From assembly GCF_003710865.1 (NCBI RefSeq), contig NZ_RHHO01000016.1, positions 1 to 64,000 on the forward strand: DNA of 64,000 nucleotides, in the 5' to 3' direction. The position numbers and the translations under genes were made by a program. Source of the stretch: Brevibacillus borstelensis. Lineage in GTDB: Bacteria; Bacillota; Bacilli; Brevibacillales; Brevibacillaceae. Below, one piece after another: positions 10,029 through 17,656 of this stretch. Positions within the stretch are counted from its first letter, which is position 1, and each line of letters starts with the position of its first letter. Under the pieces are notes generated by a model. The model was given only the letters and a program-made list of their open reading frames with translations. It ran no database searches and was not told where the DNA came from.

Positions 10029-12293
10029 TCAAGAGCTGGAATAGCGTTCCTCGACTGGCTCGCACAAAGCGGTGTACAGAGTCGGTACGACCAGGTAGAT
10101 GATGCATGTGGCCGCGGTAATGATGCCGGAATCATTCAGGAGCAGGCCGGCCAGCGAACCGGCGATCACTCCGGAGAAGCCTTTGACCAGCAACGGATAA
10201 TCGCTGGCGAAATGGCGCAGATACTTGTCACTGCGCAGCGCCAGCAGCCCCAAAACGAGCAGGGACACGACAAAAACCCGGCTCCACACGGAAATACGAA
10301 TCAGCCTGAGATTCATCTCCAGCTTGCGTTCCACGATATGCATCACTTCCGTCCAGTCACCGGACAAAAGCTGGCTTGCGACTCTCGTAATATGAGTCGG
10401 CGGCTGGCTGGACAAGAGACTGACAGATGCGAGCAACGCAATACCGACCAGCATGCCTCCTGCGAGCAGCAGGAGGCTTTTTTTGCCTGGGCGCCACCCC
10501 TGCAGCCGAATGAGCACGACAGCAAAACCGATCAGTCCCGCCAAGAAACCGCCCGCGTCCGCCCCCCACGCCGGAGCGGCCATATAGGCAAGGACGAGCA
10601 GAAAGAGAGGCACGATTACCCACAGAGCAGACTTATTCTCCCGGCCTGGCGCTTTTTCGGCTGTTTTCGAATCGCTCCACTGGTACAAGGCGGCTGCAAA
10701 AAGGATGGTGCATCCGATCAGCACTCCTTCGTATTCATTCCCCAATCCGTAAAAACGAGCGCCGATTACCGGGTCATACCCCAGATACGAGCGGCGCATC
10801 GCCGGGGCGCCGCTCCAGCCATCGATCAACAGCAGGGCGACTGTCAACCCGGCCACGACCGCAAGCGCTGCCGGCAGCGGCCTTCCCTCCATCAGCCAGG
10901 CACCCGCCATCGCTGCCAAAATGAGCTCGCCGAGAATGACCGGCGGAGATACCCGCCAACCGGCCAAGCCTTCGAGCAGGAACAGCAGGGGAAACCACAG
11001 CATGGAGAGGAGAGCAAGACGCATAGCCCTGCGCCCCCATTGCAGGCTCTCTCCGCTTTTCCCCCTTCCCCAAACCCAGAGAGCGGCCGCTGCCGCCAAA
11101 ATGACGATCTGCAGCATGACGTAGGTGTAAAGCACAGAACTGCGATTGGCGTAAATATGGTGGATTTGTTCCACCTCATAGGCGAGCTCGCCGATCCCTT
11201 TTCCCGTTTCCTTTTTCATGACATGTCCAGCCAGCCCATCCGGCACGGAAACCTGCAGAAAGGCAAGCACTGTCGGGAGAATATCAAGCCCGCTGACCAA
11301 TCCGGATTGCCTCGTTGTCGCAGAGGTGAGCAGCCCTGCCTCTCCCCCCTTCCAAACAAACACAGGCGGCAGCAGCATTTTGGCTTGTACCGCTTTCTGG
11401 TTGGGGACCGGCGAGAGCAGCATCACCATTTGTCCGGGCTTGCGCGACGAAAGCAGCCGGTCAAGAAACCCGCCCAAGTCCTTCAGCACCTGCTCGTACT
11501 GTTTGGCAAACCGCTCCGGCGCCATATCGTCGGCTACCTGATACAAGCGCGCCAAATCAGCCAGTTGGATCGAGATCAATCCAGAGGCCGTCTCCCTGTC
11601 GATGCTCTGGAGCAAGTAATCGTAGTTCGTTTTAACCCCGTAAGGATAAGAAGGCGCTTGTATCGCCGTTTTGTCCGAAAGATTTCCAAACGGCACCCCA
11701 CCGCGCTCGTCCATCGCGAACAGAACGGCGTGCCGGGTCCTGATGTCATCGTAGTCTCCGCTCCCGTAGCTGATTACAGACAGATTGTGCCGAGCCAGTG
11801 TCTCTCCCAGCAAGCCGATTCGGGAGGTAAACGGCTTGTCTCGATTCTCTGCCTGCAGCCGGTAAATGCCGGGAAAAACGATGCGATAGCGCGCTACAGG
11901 CTCCACCTCAGGCGGGCTTACTTCCACCATCCGCTCGCCGGCTGTTTCGTACTTGGAAAGATACTCTTCCGGGTGGTAGGCTGTGCCGCTCCGGTCCGTG
12001 TAAAGAGCCTGTCCGCCGCTGCCCATCAGCAAATAGGAGTTGGCTGCCGATCTCGCTCCGGGCGAACGGATAGACAGCGCTCCGGCCTCGGCTTTTCTCA
12101 GCCAATTATCCACATGTGGATACTTCCTGAGCCGCTCAACATCCTGAAAGGAGAGCCCCTCCACAAACAGCGCTATCACCTGCCGCTTTTGGAGATTCTT
12201 CTTTGACTCCACAGCAGCAGCTGCGTAATCCTGTCCGAGCTGCGACGACCATAGCAGGACAAATAGTGCGGCGAGCAGCAACCATTTTTTCAT
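10029..12293 (-). CDS. Alkaline-phosphatase-like domain fused to a polytopic membrane domain
   Basis: The 754-residue protein has a signal/anchor segment (residues 2-18), an extracytoplasmic domain (about 35-385) of alkaline phosphatase/sulfatase-like character (VIALFVEGLSF, then a TDR stretch, VISYGSGDYDD and GLDILPTVLAFLQV), and a C-terminal half with about ten membrane helices (about 390-740). The topology recalls enzymes that transfer phospho-groups to surface glycans, but the usual catalytic Asp-Ser/Thr pattern is not clearly readable at the expected place. GGGGGAAG precedes the ATG at 12293. It is convergent with the ABC-F gene and follows the DnaA-box region. Substrate unknown. Confidence 0.7.
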   Translation of the reverse strand: MKKWLLLAALFVLLWSSQLGQDYAAAAVESKKNLQKRQVIALFVEGLSFQDVERLRKYPHVDNWLRKAEAGALSIRSPGARSAANSYLLMGSGGQALYTDRSGTAYHPEEYLSKYETAGERMVEVSPPEVEPVARYRIVFPGIYRLQAENRDKPFTSRIGLLGETLARHNLSVISYGSGDYDDIRTRHAVLFAMDERGGVPFGNLSDKTAIQAPSYPYGVKTNYDYLLQSIDRETASGLISIQLADLARLYQVADDMAPERFAKQYEQVLKDLGGFLDRLLSSRKPGQMVMLLSPVPNQKAVQAKMLLPPVFVWKGGEAGLLTSATTRQSGLVSGLDILPTVLAFLQVSVPDGLAGHVMKKETGKGIGELAYEVEQIHHIYANRSSVLYTYVMLQIVILAAAAALWVWGRGKSGESLQWGRRAMRLALLSMLWFPLLFLLEGLAGWRVSPPVILGELILAAMAGAWLMEGRPLPAALAVVAGLTVALLLIDGWSGAPAMRRSYLGYDPVIGARFYGLGNEYEGVLIGCTILFAAALYQWSDSKTAEKAPGRENKSALWVIVPLFLLVLAYMAAPAWGADAGGFLAGLIGFAVVLIRLQGWRPGKKSLLLLAGGMLVGIALLASVSLLSSQPPTHITRVASQLLSGDWTEVMHIVERKLEMNLRLIRISVWSRVFVVSLLVLGLLALRSDKYLRHFASDYPLLVKGFSGVIAGSLAGLLLNDSGIITAATCIIYLVVPTLYTALCEPVEERYSSS

Positions 12294-12455
12294 CAATCTT
12301 CCCCCACTGTTGATAAAATTTTCTGTTTATCCACATATTCCACAGATTCATCCACAGAAAAAACGTGATTTTCCCGGTAAATGCCTCGTGTTATCACCAG
12401 TATTCACAGGTGTGGGGAAGACAAACCTCAAAAATTATCCAGAAGCTGTGGATAA
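12106..12455. other. Cluster of DnaA boxes between tsaD and the phosphatase-like gene
   Basis: Three perfect 9-mers are present: TTATCCACA at 12106-12114 and 12327-12335, and its complement TGTGGATAA at 12447-12455. One-mismatch copies lie at 12115-12123 (forming a head-to-head palindrome with the first), 12348-12356 and 12435-12443; weaker copies are near 12336, 12391 and 12411. Most are in the 215-nt gap downstream of tsaD, and the first pair lies inside the 5' coding region of the neighbour. From memory, B. subtilis has DnaA-binding clusters outside oriC, one near tsaD (gcp). Confidence 0.75.
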
Positions 12456-12508
12456 TGATGAGGAAAAGAAAGACTGCTCCCCCAAGTGAGCAGTCAGGAT
12501 TATGCGTT

Positions 12509-13585
12509 TTATGACAAGGGCAGGCCCGGCACACCGTTTAAGTCCAGCCGTGCAAAGCGCCCCTTTTGATACGAAATGTATCCCGCTGCGGCAATCATCG
12601 CCGCGTTGTCGGTACATAGGGAGAGCGGCGGGATGACCAGTGGAAGGCCTTCCTCCCCGCATCTTTTCGAGAGTCTTTCCCGCAGCCCGCGATTGGCTGC
12701 TACTCCCCCTGCAAGCAATACTTGCCTGGCTCCGTATTCCTTTACCGCACGGATTGTCTTTTCCACAAGCACCTCTGTCACAGAGTCCTGAAAGCTTGCA
12801 GCGAGGTCTTGCGGACTGATGCTTTCTCCGCGCTGTGACGCATTGTGCAGCGTGTTGAGTACAGCCGATTTGAGACCGCTGAAGCTGAAATCATAGGAAT
12901 TCGGCTCCAGCCACGCGCGAGGAAGCGGAATGCTGGGAGTTCCTTCGTGTGCCAAGCGGTCAATGTGCGGACCGCCCGGGTACGGCAGCTGGAGGGCGCG
13001 CGCAACCTTGTCGTACGCCTCCCCGGCAGCGTCATCCCGCGTCTCACCTAAAATTTCGTAATGTCCATGCTCTTTCATCCAGACGAGCTCTGTATGCCCC
13101 CCGGACACGACCAGAGCGATCAAAGGAAACTCCATCTCCGTGACCAGCCGGTTGGCGTAAATATGGCCGGCAATGTGATGCACCCCGATCAAGGGGATTC
13201 CACGGGCATACGAGATCGCCTTTGCGGCAGCTACCCCTACCAGCAGGGCGCCAACCAGGCCCGGTCCGTAGGTGACGGCGATGGCCTGGATGTCATCCAG
13301 CGTTTTCCCCGCCTCCTGCAAGGCTTCCTCAATCGTCAGGGTAATGTTCTCCACGTGCCTGCGCGAGGCTACCTCCGGCACGACACCGCCAAACCGCTTG
13401 TGTATATCTGCCTGCGAAGCGATGATGTTGGACAGGACTGTCCGGCCGTCCTGAACGACGGAGGCCGAGGTTTCGTCGCAGCTTGTCTCGATCCCCAAAA
13501 TGTTTACCGGACGACCAGACTGCTGCTGAGCCAGATACGCCTGCTGCACCCGTTCTTCATAGCGTGATGGTTTTCTATTCTTCAT
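12509..13585 (-). CDS. tsaD: tRNA N6-threonylcarbamoyladenosine transferase TsaD
   Basis: TsaD is the catalytic ASKHA-fold subunit that moves the threonylcarbamoyl group to A37 of ANN-decoding tRNAs, with TsaB and TsaE. The 358-residue protein shows [16 protein letters not shown] (about 29-44), [14 protein letters not shown] (about 104-117) and the metal-binding HHIAGH motif with His137 and His141. The N terminus carries about 25 residues more than usual. The ATG at 13585 overlaps the rimI stop by 11 nt, implying coupling. It is the last gene of thiL-tsaE-tsaB-rimI-tsaD, the same order as in B. subtilis ydiB-ydiE. Confidence 0.96.
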   Translation of the reverse strand: MKNRKPSRYEERVQQAYLAQQQSGRPVNILGIETSCDETSASVVQDGRTVLSNIIASQADIHKRFGGVVPEVASRRHVENITLTIEEALQEAGKTLDDIQAIAVTYGPGLVGALLVGVAAAKAISYARGIPLIGVHHIAGHIYANRLVTEMEFPLIALVVSGGHTELVWMKEHGHYEILGETRDDAAGEAYDKVARALQLPYPGGPHIDRLAHEGTPSIPLPRAWLEPNSYDFSFSGLKSAVLNTLHNASQRGESISPQDLAASFQDSVTEVLVEKTIRAVKEYGARQVLLAGGVAANRGLRERLSKRCGEEGLPLVIPPLSLCTDNAAMIAAAGYISYQKGRFARLDLNGVPGLPLS

Positions 13586-14039
13586 GCAATGTCACCCACA
13601 TTATGAGAGCATCTTCATCGTTATCGGAATAATAACGCTTCCGACGTCCTTGTTCTGTAAAGCCCAGCTTGGTATACATATTCCGCGCCACGGTGTTGGA
13701 CGGGCGCACTTCCAGCGTCATGCTTCTCGCTCCGAATACATAGGCGAGCCCCATCATCTGCCGCATCAACCGCTCGCCTACCTTTTGCCCGCGGCAATCG
13801 GGATGGACGGCCACGTTTGTAATGTGAGCCTCGTCCAGTACAATCCACATCCCGCAATAAGCGATGACCTGGCCATTCATCACGGCTACGACATAGCGGG
13901 CATTTGGGTTGATCGTCAGTTCATTGACAAAGGCATCACGCGGCCAAGGTGTCGGAAACGCCAAACGCTCCAATTCCCAGACCGCGTCTACGTCTTCTAG
14001 TGTCATAAAGCGGAATTCTATATCAATCTGCTCAGTCAT
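13575..14039 (-). CDS. rimI: Ribosomal protein S18 alanine N-acetyltransferase RimI
   Basis: A GNAT acetyltransferase of 154 residues that acetylates the N-terminal alanine of ribosomal protein S18. The acetyl-CoA loop reads [15 protein letters not shown] (about residues 82-96), preceded by the ITNVAVHPD strand and followed by [19 protein letters not shown], typical of RimI. ATG at 14039 is chosen because GAAGGA lies 6 nt before it; it follows the tsaB stop by 2 nt. In the t6A operon as in many Firmicutes. Confidence 0.92.
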   Translation of the reverse strand: MTEQIDIEFRFMTLEDVDAVWELERLAFPTPWPRDAFVNELTINPNARYVVAVMNGQVIAYCGMWIVLDEAHITNVAVHPDCRGQKVGERLMRQMMGLAYVFGARSMTLEVRPSNTVARNMYTKLGFTEQGRRKRYYSDNDEDALIMWVTLHEE

Positions 14040-14041
14040 TG

Positions 14042-14764
14042 CTATTCCTTCACCCCGCATGCGGGGTTTTGGGCCAGCCACTTGGCTTCGGCCTCTGCCA
14101 GCTGCAAGTATTCGGGAACCATTTCGTGCGGATGACCACCCTCTGCGAGCTTGCCCAGAGCAGCAAGACCGATGTGGGCAGCTCGCGGATGATTGTGGGT
14201 TGCAGGCGCAAAAAGGGCTTGTTCACCCAACTGCTCCGCGATCGTCTCCCGGTGAATGCGCAAATCCTCTCCCATAAACAGAACGCGCTCATTCCCAGCC
14301 TGTTCCTTTAACGAAGCGAGCCAATCGCGAAGCAGCACCAACCGCTCTTCGGCTACTACAGACAGTTCCGCCCAGTCTTTTGTCCGGAAGGCCCCTGTAT
14401 AGACCTGTCCGCGCCTCGCATCGAAGAGCGGGACGATCAAGCCGGAGAAGCCTCGCGCATTCATAGCGACAGCCTCAAGGCTGGAGACGCCGATCACCGG
14501 TATTTGAAGCGACCAGGCCATGCTTTTTGCCGTGGCCACACCGATCCGTACACCCGTATAAGAGCCTGGCCCTTTTGCAACTCCGATGCCAGCCAGCTGT
14601 TCCGGCAATGTTCCCGTTTCATCCATCAACTCGGAGATCGCGTCCATCAGGCGGACAGAGTGGTTTTTCTGCTGATTCGTCGTCAATTCAGCCAAGATCC
14701 TGTCCTCTTCGACTACGGCCACGCTCAACACGAGATTGGATGTATCCATTGCAAGTACCCGCAT
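14042..14764 (-). CDS. tsaB: t6A synthesis protein TsaB
   Basis: TsaB is the inactive TsaD paralogue that dimerises with TsaD and holds the t6A complex together. The 240-residue protein has the ASKHA start RVLAMDTSNLVLSVA, then NHSVRLMDAI and GVAKGPGSYTGVRIGVATAK, all family features, and lacks the TsaD metal site. ATG at 14764 overlaps the tsaE stop (TGATG), and a GGAG element lies in the tsaE end. Confidence 0.95.
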   Translation of the reverse strand: MRVLAMDTSNLVLSVAVVEEDRILAELTTNQQKNHSVRLMDAISELMDETGTLPEQLAGIGVAKGPGSYTGVRIGVATAKSMAWSLQIPVIGVSSLEAVAMNARGFSGLIVPLFDARRGQVYTGAFRTKDWAELSVVAEERLVLLRDWLASLKEQAGNERVLFMGEDLRIHRETIAEQLGEQALFAPATHNHPRAAHIGLAALGKLAEGGHPHEMVPEYLQLAEAEAKWLAQNPACGVKE

Positions 14765-15216
14765 CACCAATCAATCTCCTCACACAATTTCACATAGCGA
14801 TCCCCCCGGGGAATCAGTTGAATCCGCCGGGCATCATCGCCTTCCGACCGCAGGATGACAGTCAGCCGTTCCGGCGGCAGCACGTCCTCGATCAGAGAAG
14901 CCCACTCCACCACAGTGACGCCTTCCCCAAAAAAATAATCGTCCAGCCCGAGCGAGTCCACGTCCTCTCCCACCCGGTAGACGTCCATATGATACAGCGG
15001 CAAACGCCCTTCATATTCCTTGATAATCGTAAAGGTGGGGCTGTTGACTGTTCCTTTCACCTCAAGGCCGCGAGCCAGTCCCTGGGTGAAGGTCGTCTTG
15101 CCCGCCCCCAAATCCCCCTCCAGGGCGAGAAAGTCGCCGGGGAGCAAGCGGACACCCAATTTTTCCGCAAAGCGCAAGGTCTCTTCTACGCCTGACGCAT
15201 TCCATTCGTACTTCAT
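14764..15216 (-). CDS. tsaE: t6A synthesis ATPase TsaE
   Basis: TsaE is the P-loop ATPase that drives cycles of the TsaB-TsaD complex. The 150-residue protein has Walker A GDLGAGKTTF (residues 34-43), the switch region VNSPTFTIIKEYEG and LYHMDVYRV. Start chosen at ATG 15216, four nt after the thiL stop, with GGAAAGGGTGA upstream; the longer frame would overlap thiL by 50 nt. Confidence 0.94.
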   Translation of the reverse strand: MKYEWNASGVEETLRFAEKLGVRLLPGDFLALEGDLGAGKTTFTQGLARGLEVKGTVNSPTFTIIKEYEGRLPLYHMDVYRVGEDVDSLGLDDYFFGEGVTVVEWASLIEDVLPPERLTVILRSEGDDARRIQLIPRGDRYVKLCEEIDW

Positions 15217-15220
15217 CCTG

Positions 15221-16246
15221 TCACCCTTTCCTGGCATCGGCCTTGCCAAAATGGTTAAATCCCGCTTTCGCAACCGGCTCCCAGCGCGAATTGCGGTTCA
15301 TCACTACCGATGGTCCGCCCGCTTCCACCCGCCCGATCACGGTAAACGGGATCCCCTGCTGCGCAAACAGCGCTCCGATCCTTTCTTCTTCCACCGCTTC
15401 AATCGTTCCTGCAAGCTGATAGTCTTCTCCTCCGTACAATGCCCAATGGAGAGGATCTTTTCCCTTGTGAGACGCATACATGCGGGTTGTTTCCGCTACC
15501 GGGATCAACTCCGCTTCGATCCGCAGACAAACACCGCTGGCTTCGGAAATCTCCCACAATTCAGAAGCAAGTCCGTCACTGACGTCGTTTAGCGCTCCTG
15601 GATTCGCAGAGGCTGCCAAAATGCGTCCTGCGGCAACCTGGGCCACCGGTCTCTGGTGAAAAGCAACCAACGGCTGCCACATCTCCTCTACAGCTTCTCC
15701 CGTTTTTGCCGTTTGCAACAACAGATCCAGGCCGGCTGCCGACCCGCCTACATGCCCTGTCACAAATACAAGCTGACCAGGCTTCGCTGCTGACCTGAGC
15801 AACGCCCGTCCCTTTTCCACCTCACCCATCACCGTGACAGACAGTGAAAGAGCGGCGGGGCTGGACACCGTATCGCCGCCAATCACACGTACGCCGTAGG
15901 CCTCGCACGCAGCGTAAATGCCGTCGTAAATCTGCTGACACTCTTTTGCTGTCCAATTTGGCGAGACGGCAATGCTGATCAACGCGTATTTGGGAATGCC
16001 CCCCATGGCGGCCACGTCGCTGATGTTGCTGATGACGGCTTTGTAGCCGATGTCGCTCGGGTTCATCGTCTCTTTGAGGAAATGGACAGTCTCTACCATG
16101 GCGTCGCAGCAGGCTACCACTTCCCTGTCTGCTGGCAGCGAAAACACCGCCGCGTCATCTCCGATCCCTACGCTGAGCCCGTCGCCTGTTTGGCCGGCGG
16201 AGCGGCTCGTCCACCGCCTGATGAGGGAAAACTCGTCGTACGTCAC
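15221..16246 (-). CDS. thiL: Thiamine-monophosphate kinase ThiL
   Basis: ThiL phosphorylates thiamine monophosphate to the active cofactor thiamine pyrophosphate. The 341-residue protein shows the PurM/ThiL-type nucleotide and Mg2+ sites: IGDDAAVFSLP (about 28-38), CDAMVETVHFLKETM, KAVISNISDVAAMGG and VIGGDTVSSPAALSLSVTVMG, plus NDVSDGLASEL around residue 217. A GTG start at 16246 with AAAGGAG upstream. First gene of the t6A cluster. Confidence 0.95.
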   Translation of the reverse strand: MTYDEFSLIRRWTSRSAGQTGDGLSVGIGDDAAVFSLPADREVVACCDAMVETVHFLKETMNPSDIGYKAVISNISDVAAMGGIPKYALISIAVSPNWTAKECQQIYDGIYAACEAYGVRVIGGDTVSSPAALSLSVTVMGEVEKGRALLRSAAKPGQLVFVTGHVGGSAAGLDLLLQTAKTGEAVEEMWQPLVAFHQRPVAQVAAGRILAASANPGALNDVSDGLASELWEISEASGVCLRIEAELIPVAETTRMYASHKGKDPLHWALYGGEDYQLAGTIEAVEEERIGALFAQQGIPFTVIGRVEAGGPSVVMNRNSRWEPVAKAGFNHFGKADARKG

Positions 16247-16366
16247 TACTACCGCTCCTTTAGTTTACAGTGCCTTCATTATACCGCCCTGCTTTCAAAG
16301 CACGCAAGGAAACGGGCGCACAGCCCGGACAGGCTTTTCCGTGCTGCCGCTGCTCTCCGGCTGCCA

Positions 16367-16846
16367 TCAGCCCTGCTGCTTTGCCGCTGTTTCCAGCTCA
16401 TACAGCCGCAGCTTTCCTGAACAACGGCCGCAGCGGTAACGGGCCGGATTGATTTTTCGCTTTCGTTTGTACCGCATCTGGCAGGCTTCACACACAAGCT
16501 CATAGCGATACGGAAGCCGGGTTCTTCCGCCGCCGACCTCCTGGCAGTAGCGACTTCCCCCCACTTGCTTGAGCAGCTCCTGAAAGTCGCGATCTTTATG
16601 CTGGTACCCCTTCTTTTCCAGGTGCAGATGATAGTGGCACAGCTCATGCTTTACGATCCCGATCAGCTCTTCCTCTCCGTGCTGCTCCAGATGGCGAGGG
16701 TTGATCTCGATGTCGTGGGAACGAAGCAGGTAACGTCCCCCTGTCGTCCGCAGCCTGCTGTTGAACCTGGCCTGGTGACGGAACGGCCTGGCAAAATACT
16801 GTGCAGAGACCGCTTCGACCAGTGCTTGCAACTCCTGATCTGTCAT
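16367..16846 (-). CDS. SprT-like zinc metalloprotease family protein
   Basis: The 159-residue protein has the SprT metal motif HELCHYHLH (HExxH plus downstream His) near residue 72 and a C-terminal zinc ribbon CEAC...CGRC (about 115-140), the standard SprT-like layout (B. subtilis YdcK). Start ATG at 16846 with GGGGAGA upstream; the longer frame adds no family sequence. In B. subtilis the homologue also sits beside cmpA and tex. Cytosolic; substrate unknown, though eukaryotic SprT proteins cut DNA-bound proteins. Confidence 0.9.
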   Translation of the reverse strand: MTDQELQALVEAVSAQYFARPFRHQARFNSRLRTTGGRYLLRSHDIEINPRHLEQHGEEELIGIVKHELCHYHLHLEKKGYQHKDRDFQELLKQVGGSRYCQEVGGGRTRLPYRYELVCEACQMRYKRKRKINPARYRCGRCSGKLRLYELETAAKQQG

Positions 16847-16961
16847 TGTTTTTCTCTCCCCAGCTGAAGCTTGTACCTCGACGATAGCAGTTTTGGTTGA
16901 AAAGTGCCAGAGCAATACAGTACACTTATTTGATGAGATCATGAGATTGGTGGGGAAACTG

Positions 16962-17297
16962 ATGCGCTATTTAATCTTGCAGGAACAAACTGGGCTGCGC
17001 TTTGTCGCCATGCCGGAATCCCATATGTATCAACTGGTCGCTCTTCTGAAACGGCTTCAAAAGGAGATCGACAAGCTGACCATTGCAGAGCGTCCGCAGC
17101 TTCCGACGGTCATCGCGGAATGCGCCGAGCTAGAGCTTCTCTCCGATGCGTTTCAAACAGAAGATGGTCTGGCGTACGTCAGCCGGCTGGAGAGCCATTT
17201 CTCCTCTTTGCAGGAAACGGTTTATCCGCTGATCTCGTTGTTGACGGAGATTCGCGCTTTGCAGGCACAGCTTGAATTCCTGCTGGAAGATGAGTAA
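16962..17297 (+). CDS. Small helical protein of unknown function
   Basis: The 111-residue product is almost entirely helical with heptad-like Leu spacing (for example LVALLKRLQKEIDKL and LISLLTEIRALQAQLEFLLEDE), suggesting a coiled coil. There are no signal peptide or cysteines. Start ATG at 16962 has GGTGGGG upstream; two in-frame ATGs earlier (16893, 16941) have weaker sites. It is divergent from sprT and upstream of cmpA. Family not recognised. Confidence 0.6.
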   Translation: MRYLILQEQTGLRFVAMPESHMYQLVALLKRLQKEIDKLTIAERPQLPTVIAECAELELLSDAFQTEDGLAYVSRLESHFSSLQETVYPLISLLTEIRALQAQLEFLLEDE

Positions 17298-17434
17298 TCT
17301 CTTTTCGAGGGCTTTGCAAAGCCTCTAGTACCCAGAGGCCGAAAGTTCCGCTTTCTCACGTGCTTTCACAGTTCTGCTTTGTAGCCATATACGAACAACT
17401 GCAAGTTGCCTTTCCGAGTCGTGCAAAGAAAATA

Positions 17435-17493
17435 GGTACCTCCTGTGTGTTTGCCGCATACATTGCCAATATAGGAATGACACCAGGAGGTAC
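17435..17493. promoter_or_regulatory. Inverted repeat covering the cmpA ribosome binding site, with a sigma-E-like -10
   Basis: GGTACCTCCTG (17435-17445) is the exact complement of CAGGAGGTACC (17483-17493), which contains the cmpA Shine-Dalgarno. With one bulged T the stem grows by GTGT/ACAC. CATACATT at 17457-17464 in the loop fits the sigma-E -10 consensus, but no good -35 element is seen at the right distance. If transcribed from upstream, the hairpin would hide the ribosome binding site; if transcription starts at this -10, the repeat would act as DNA. Confidence 0.55.
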
Positions 17494-17498
17494 CCTTC

Positions 17499-17621
17499 AT
17501 GCCACAATGGATGCGCAGGCAATTGCAGCGTGCCTTCTTCGGGAAGGACGTCCGGCAAATTCGATTGCTCAACAGCTGTTGGTTTTTATACTGGGAAAAA
17601 CACGGCGGCCGCCCTCAATAG
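17499..17621 (+). CDS. cmpA: Cortex morphogenetic protein CmpA
   Basis: A 40-residue protein beginning MPQWMRRQLQRAFFGKD and continuing VRQIRLLNSCWFLYWEKH. It matches B. subtilis CmpA (about 37 aa) in length, the MP-W start, the QL/MQ-AF segment and the IrLLN-CWf-Y-kKH ending. CmpA is an adaptor that makes ClpXP remove SpoIVA from sporulating cells with faulty coats. AGGAGG lies 8 nt before the ATG. It stands between the SprT-like gene and tex, the same place as in B. subtilis. The stop codon lies in the terminator loop. Confidence 0.92.
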   Translation: MPQWMRRQLQRAFFGKDVRQIRLLNSCWFLYWEKHGGRPQ

Positions 17622-17635
17622 GGTGGCCGCCTTTT
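17604..17635 (+). terminator. Terminator of cmpA
   Basis: GGCGGCC (17604-17610) pairs with GGCCGCC (17625-17631), with further CCCT/AGGG pairing inside and TTTT after. The stem begins inside the cmpA coding region. Confidence 0.85.
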
Positions 17636-17656
17636 ATATGCTTACAACAGCTTGTT

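Noticed and set aside
10212-12206. 664-codon plus-strand frame opposite the phosphatase-like gene
   Set aside because: Antisense shadow caused by GC-rich codon use; the minus-strand protein has a signal peptide and ordered membrane helices.
12300-12470. Chromosomal replication origin
   Set aside because: DnaA boxes are present, but there is no dnaA or dnaN and no obvious AT-rich unwinding element next to them.
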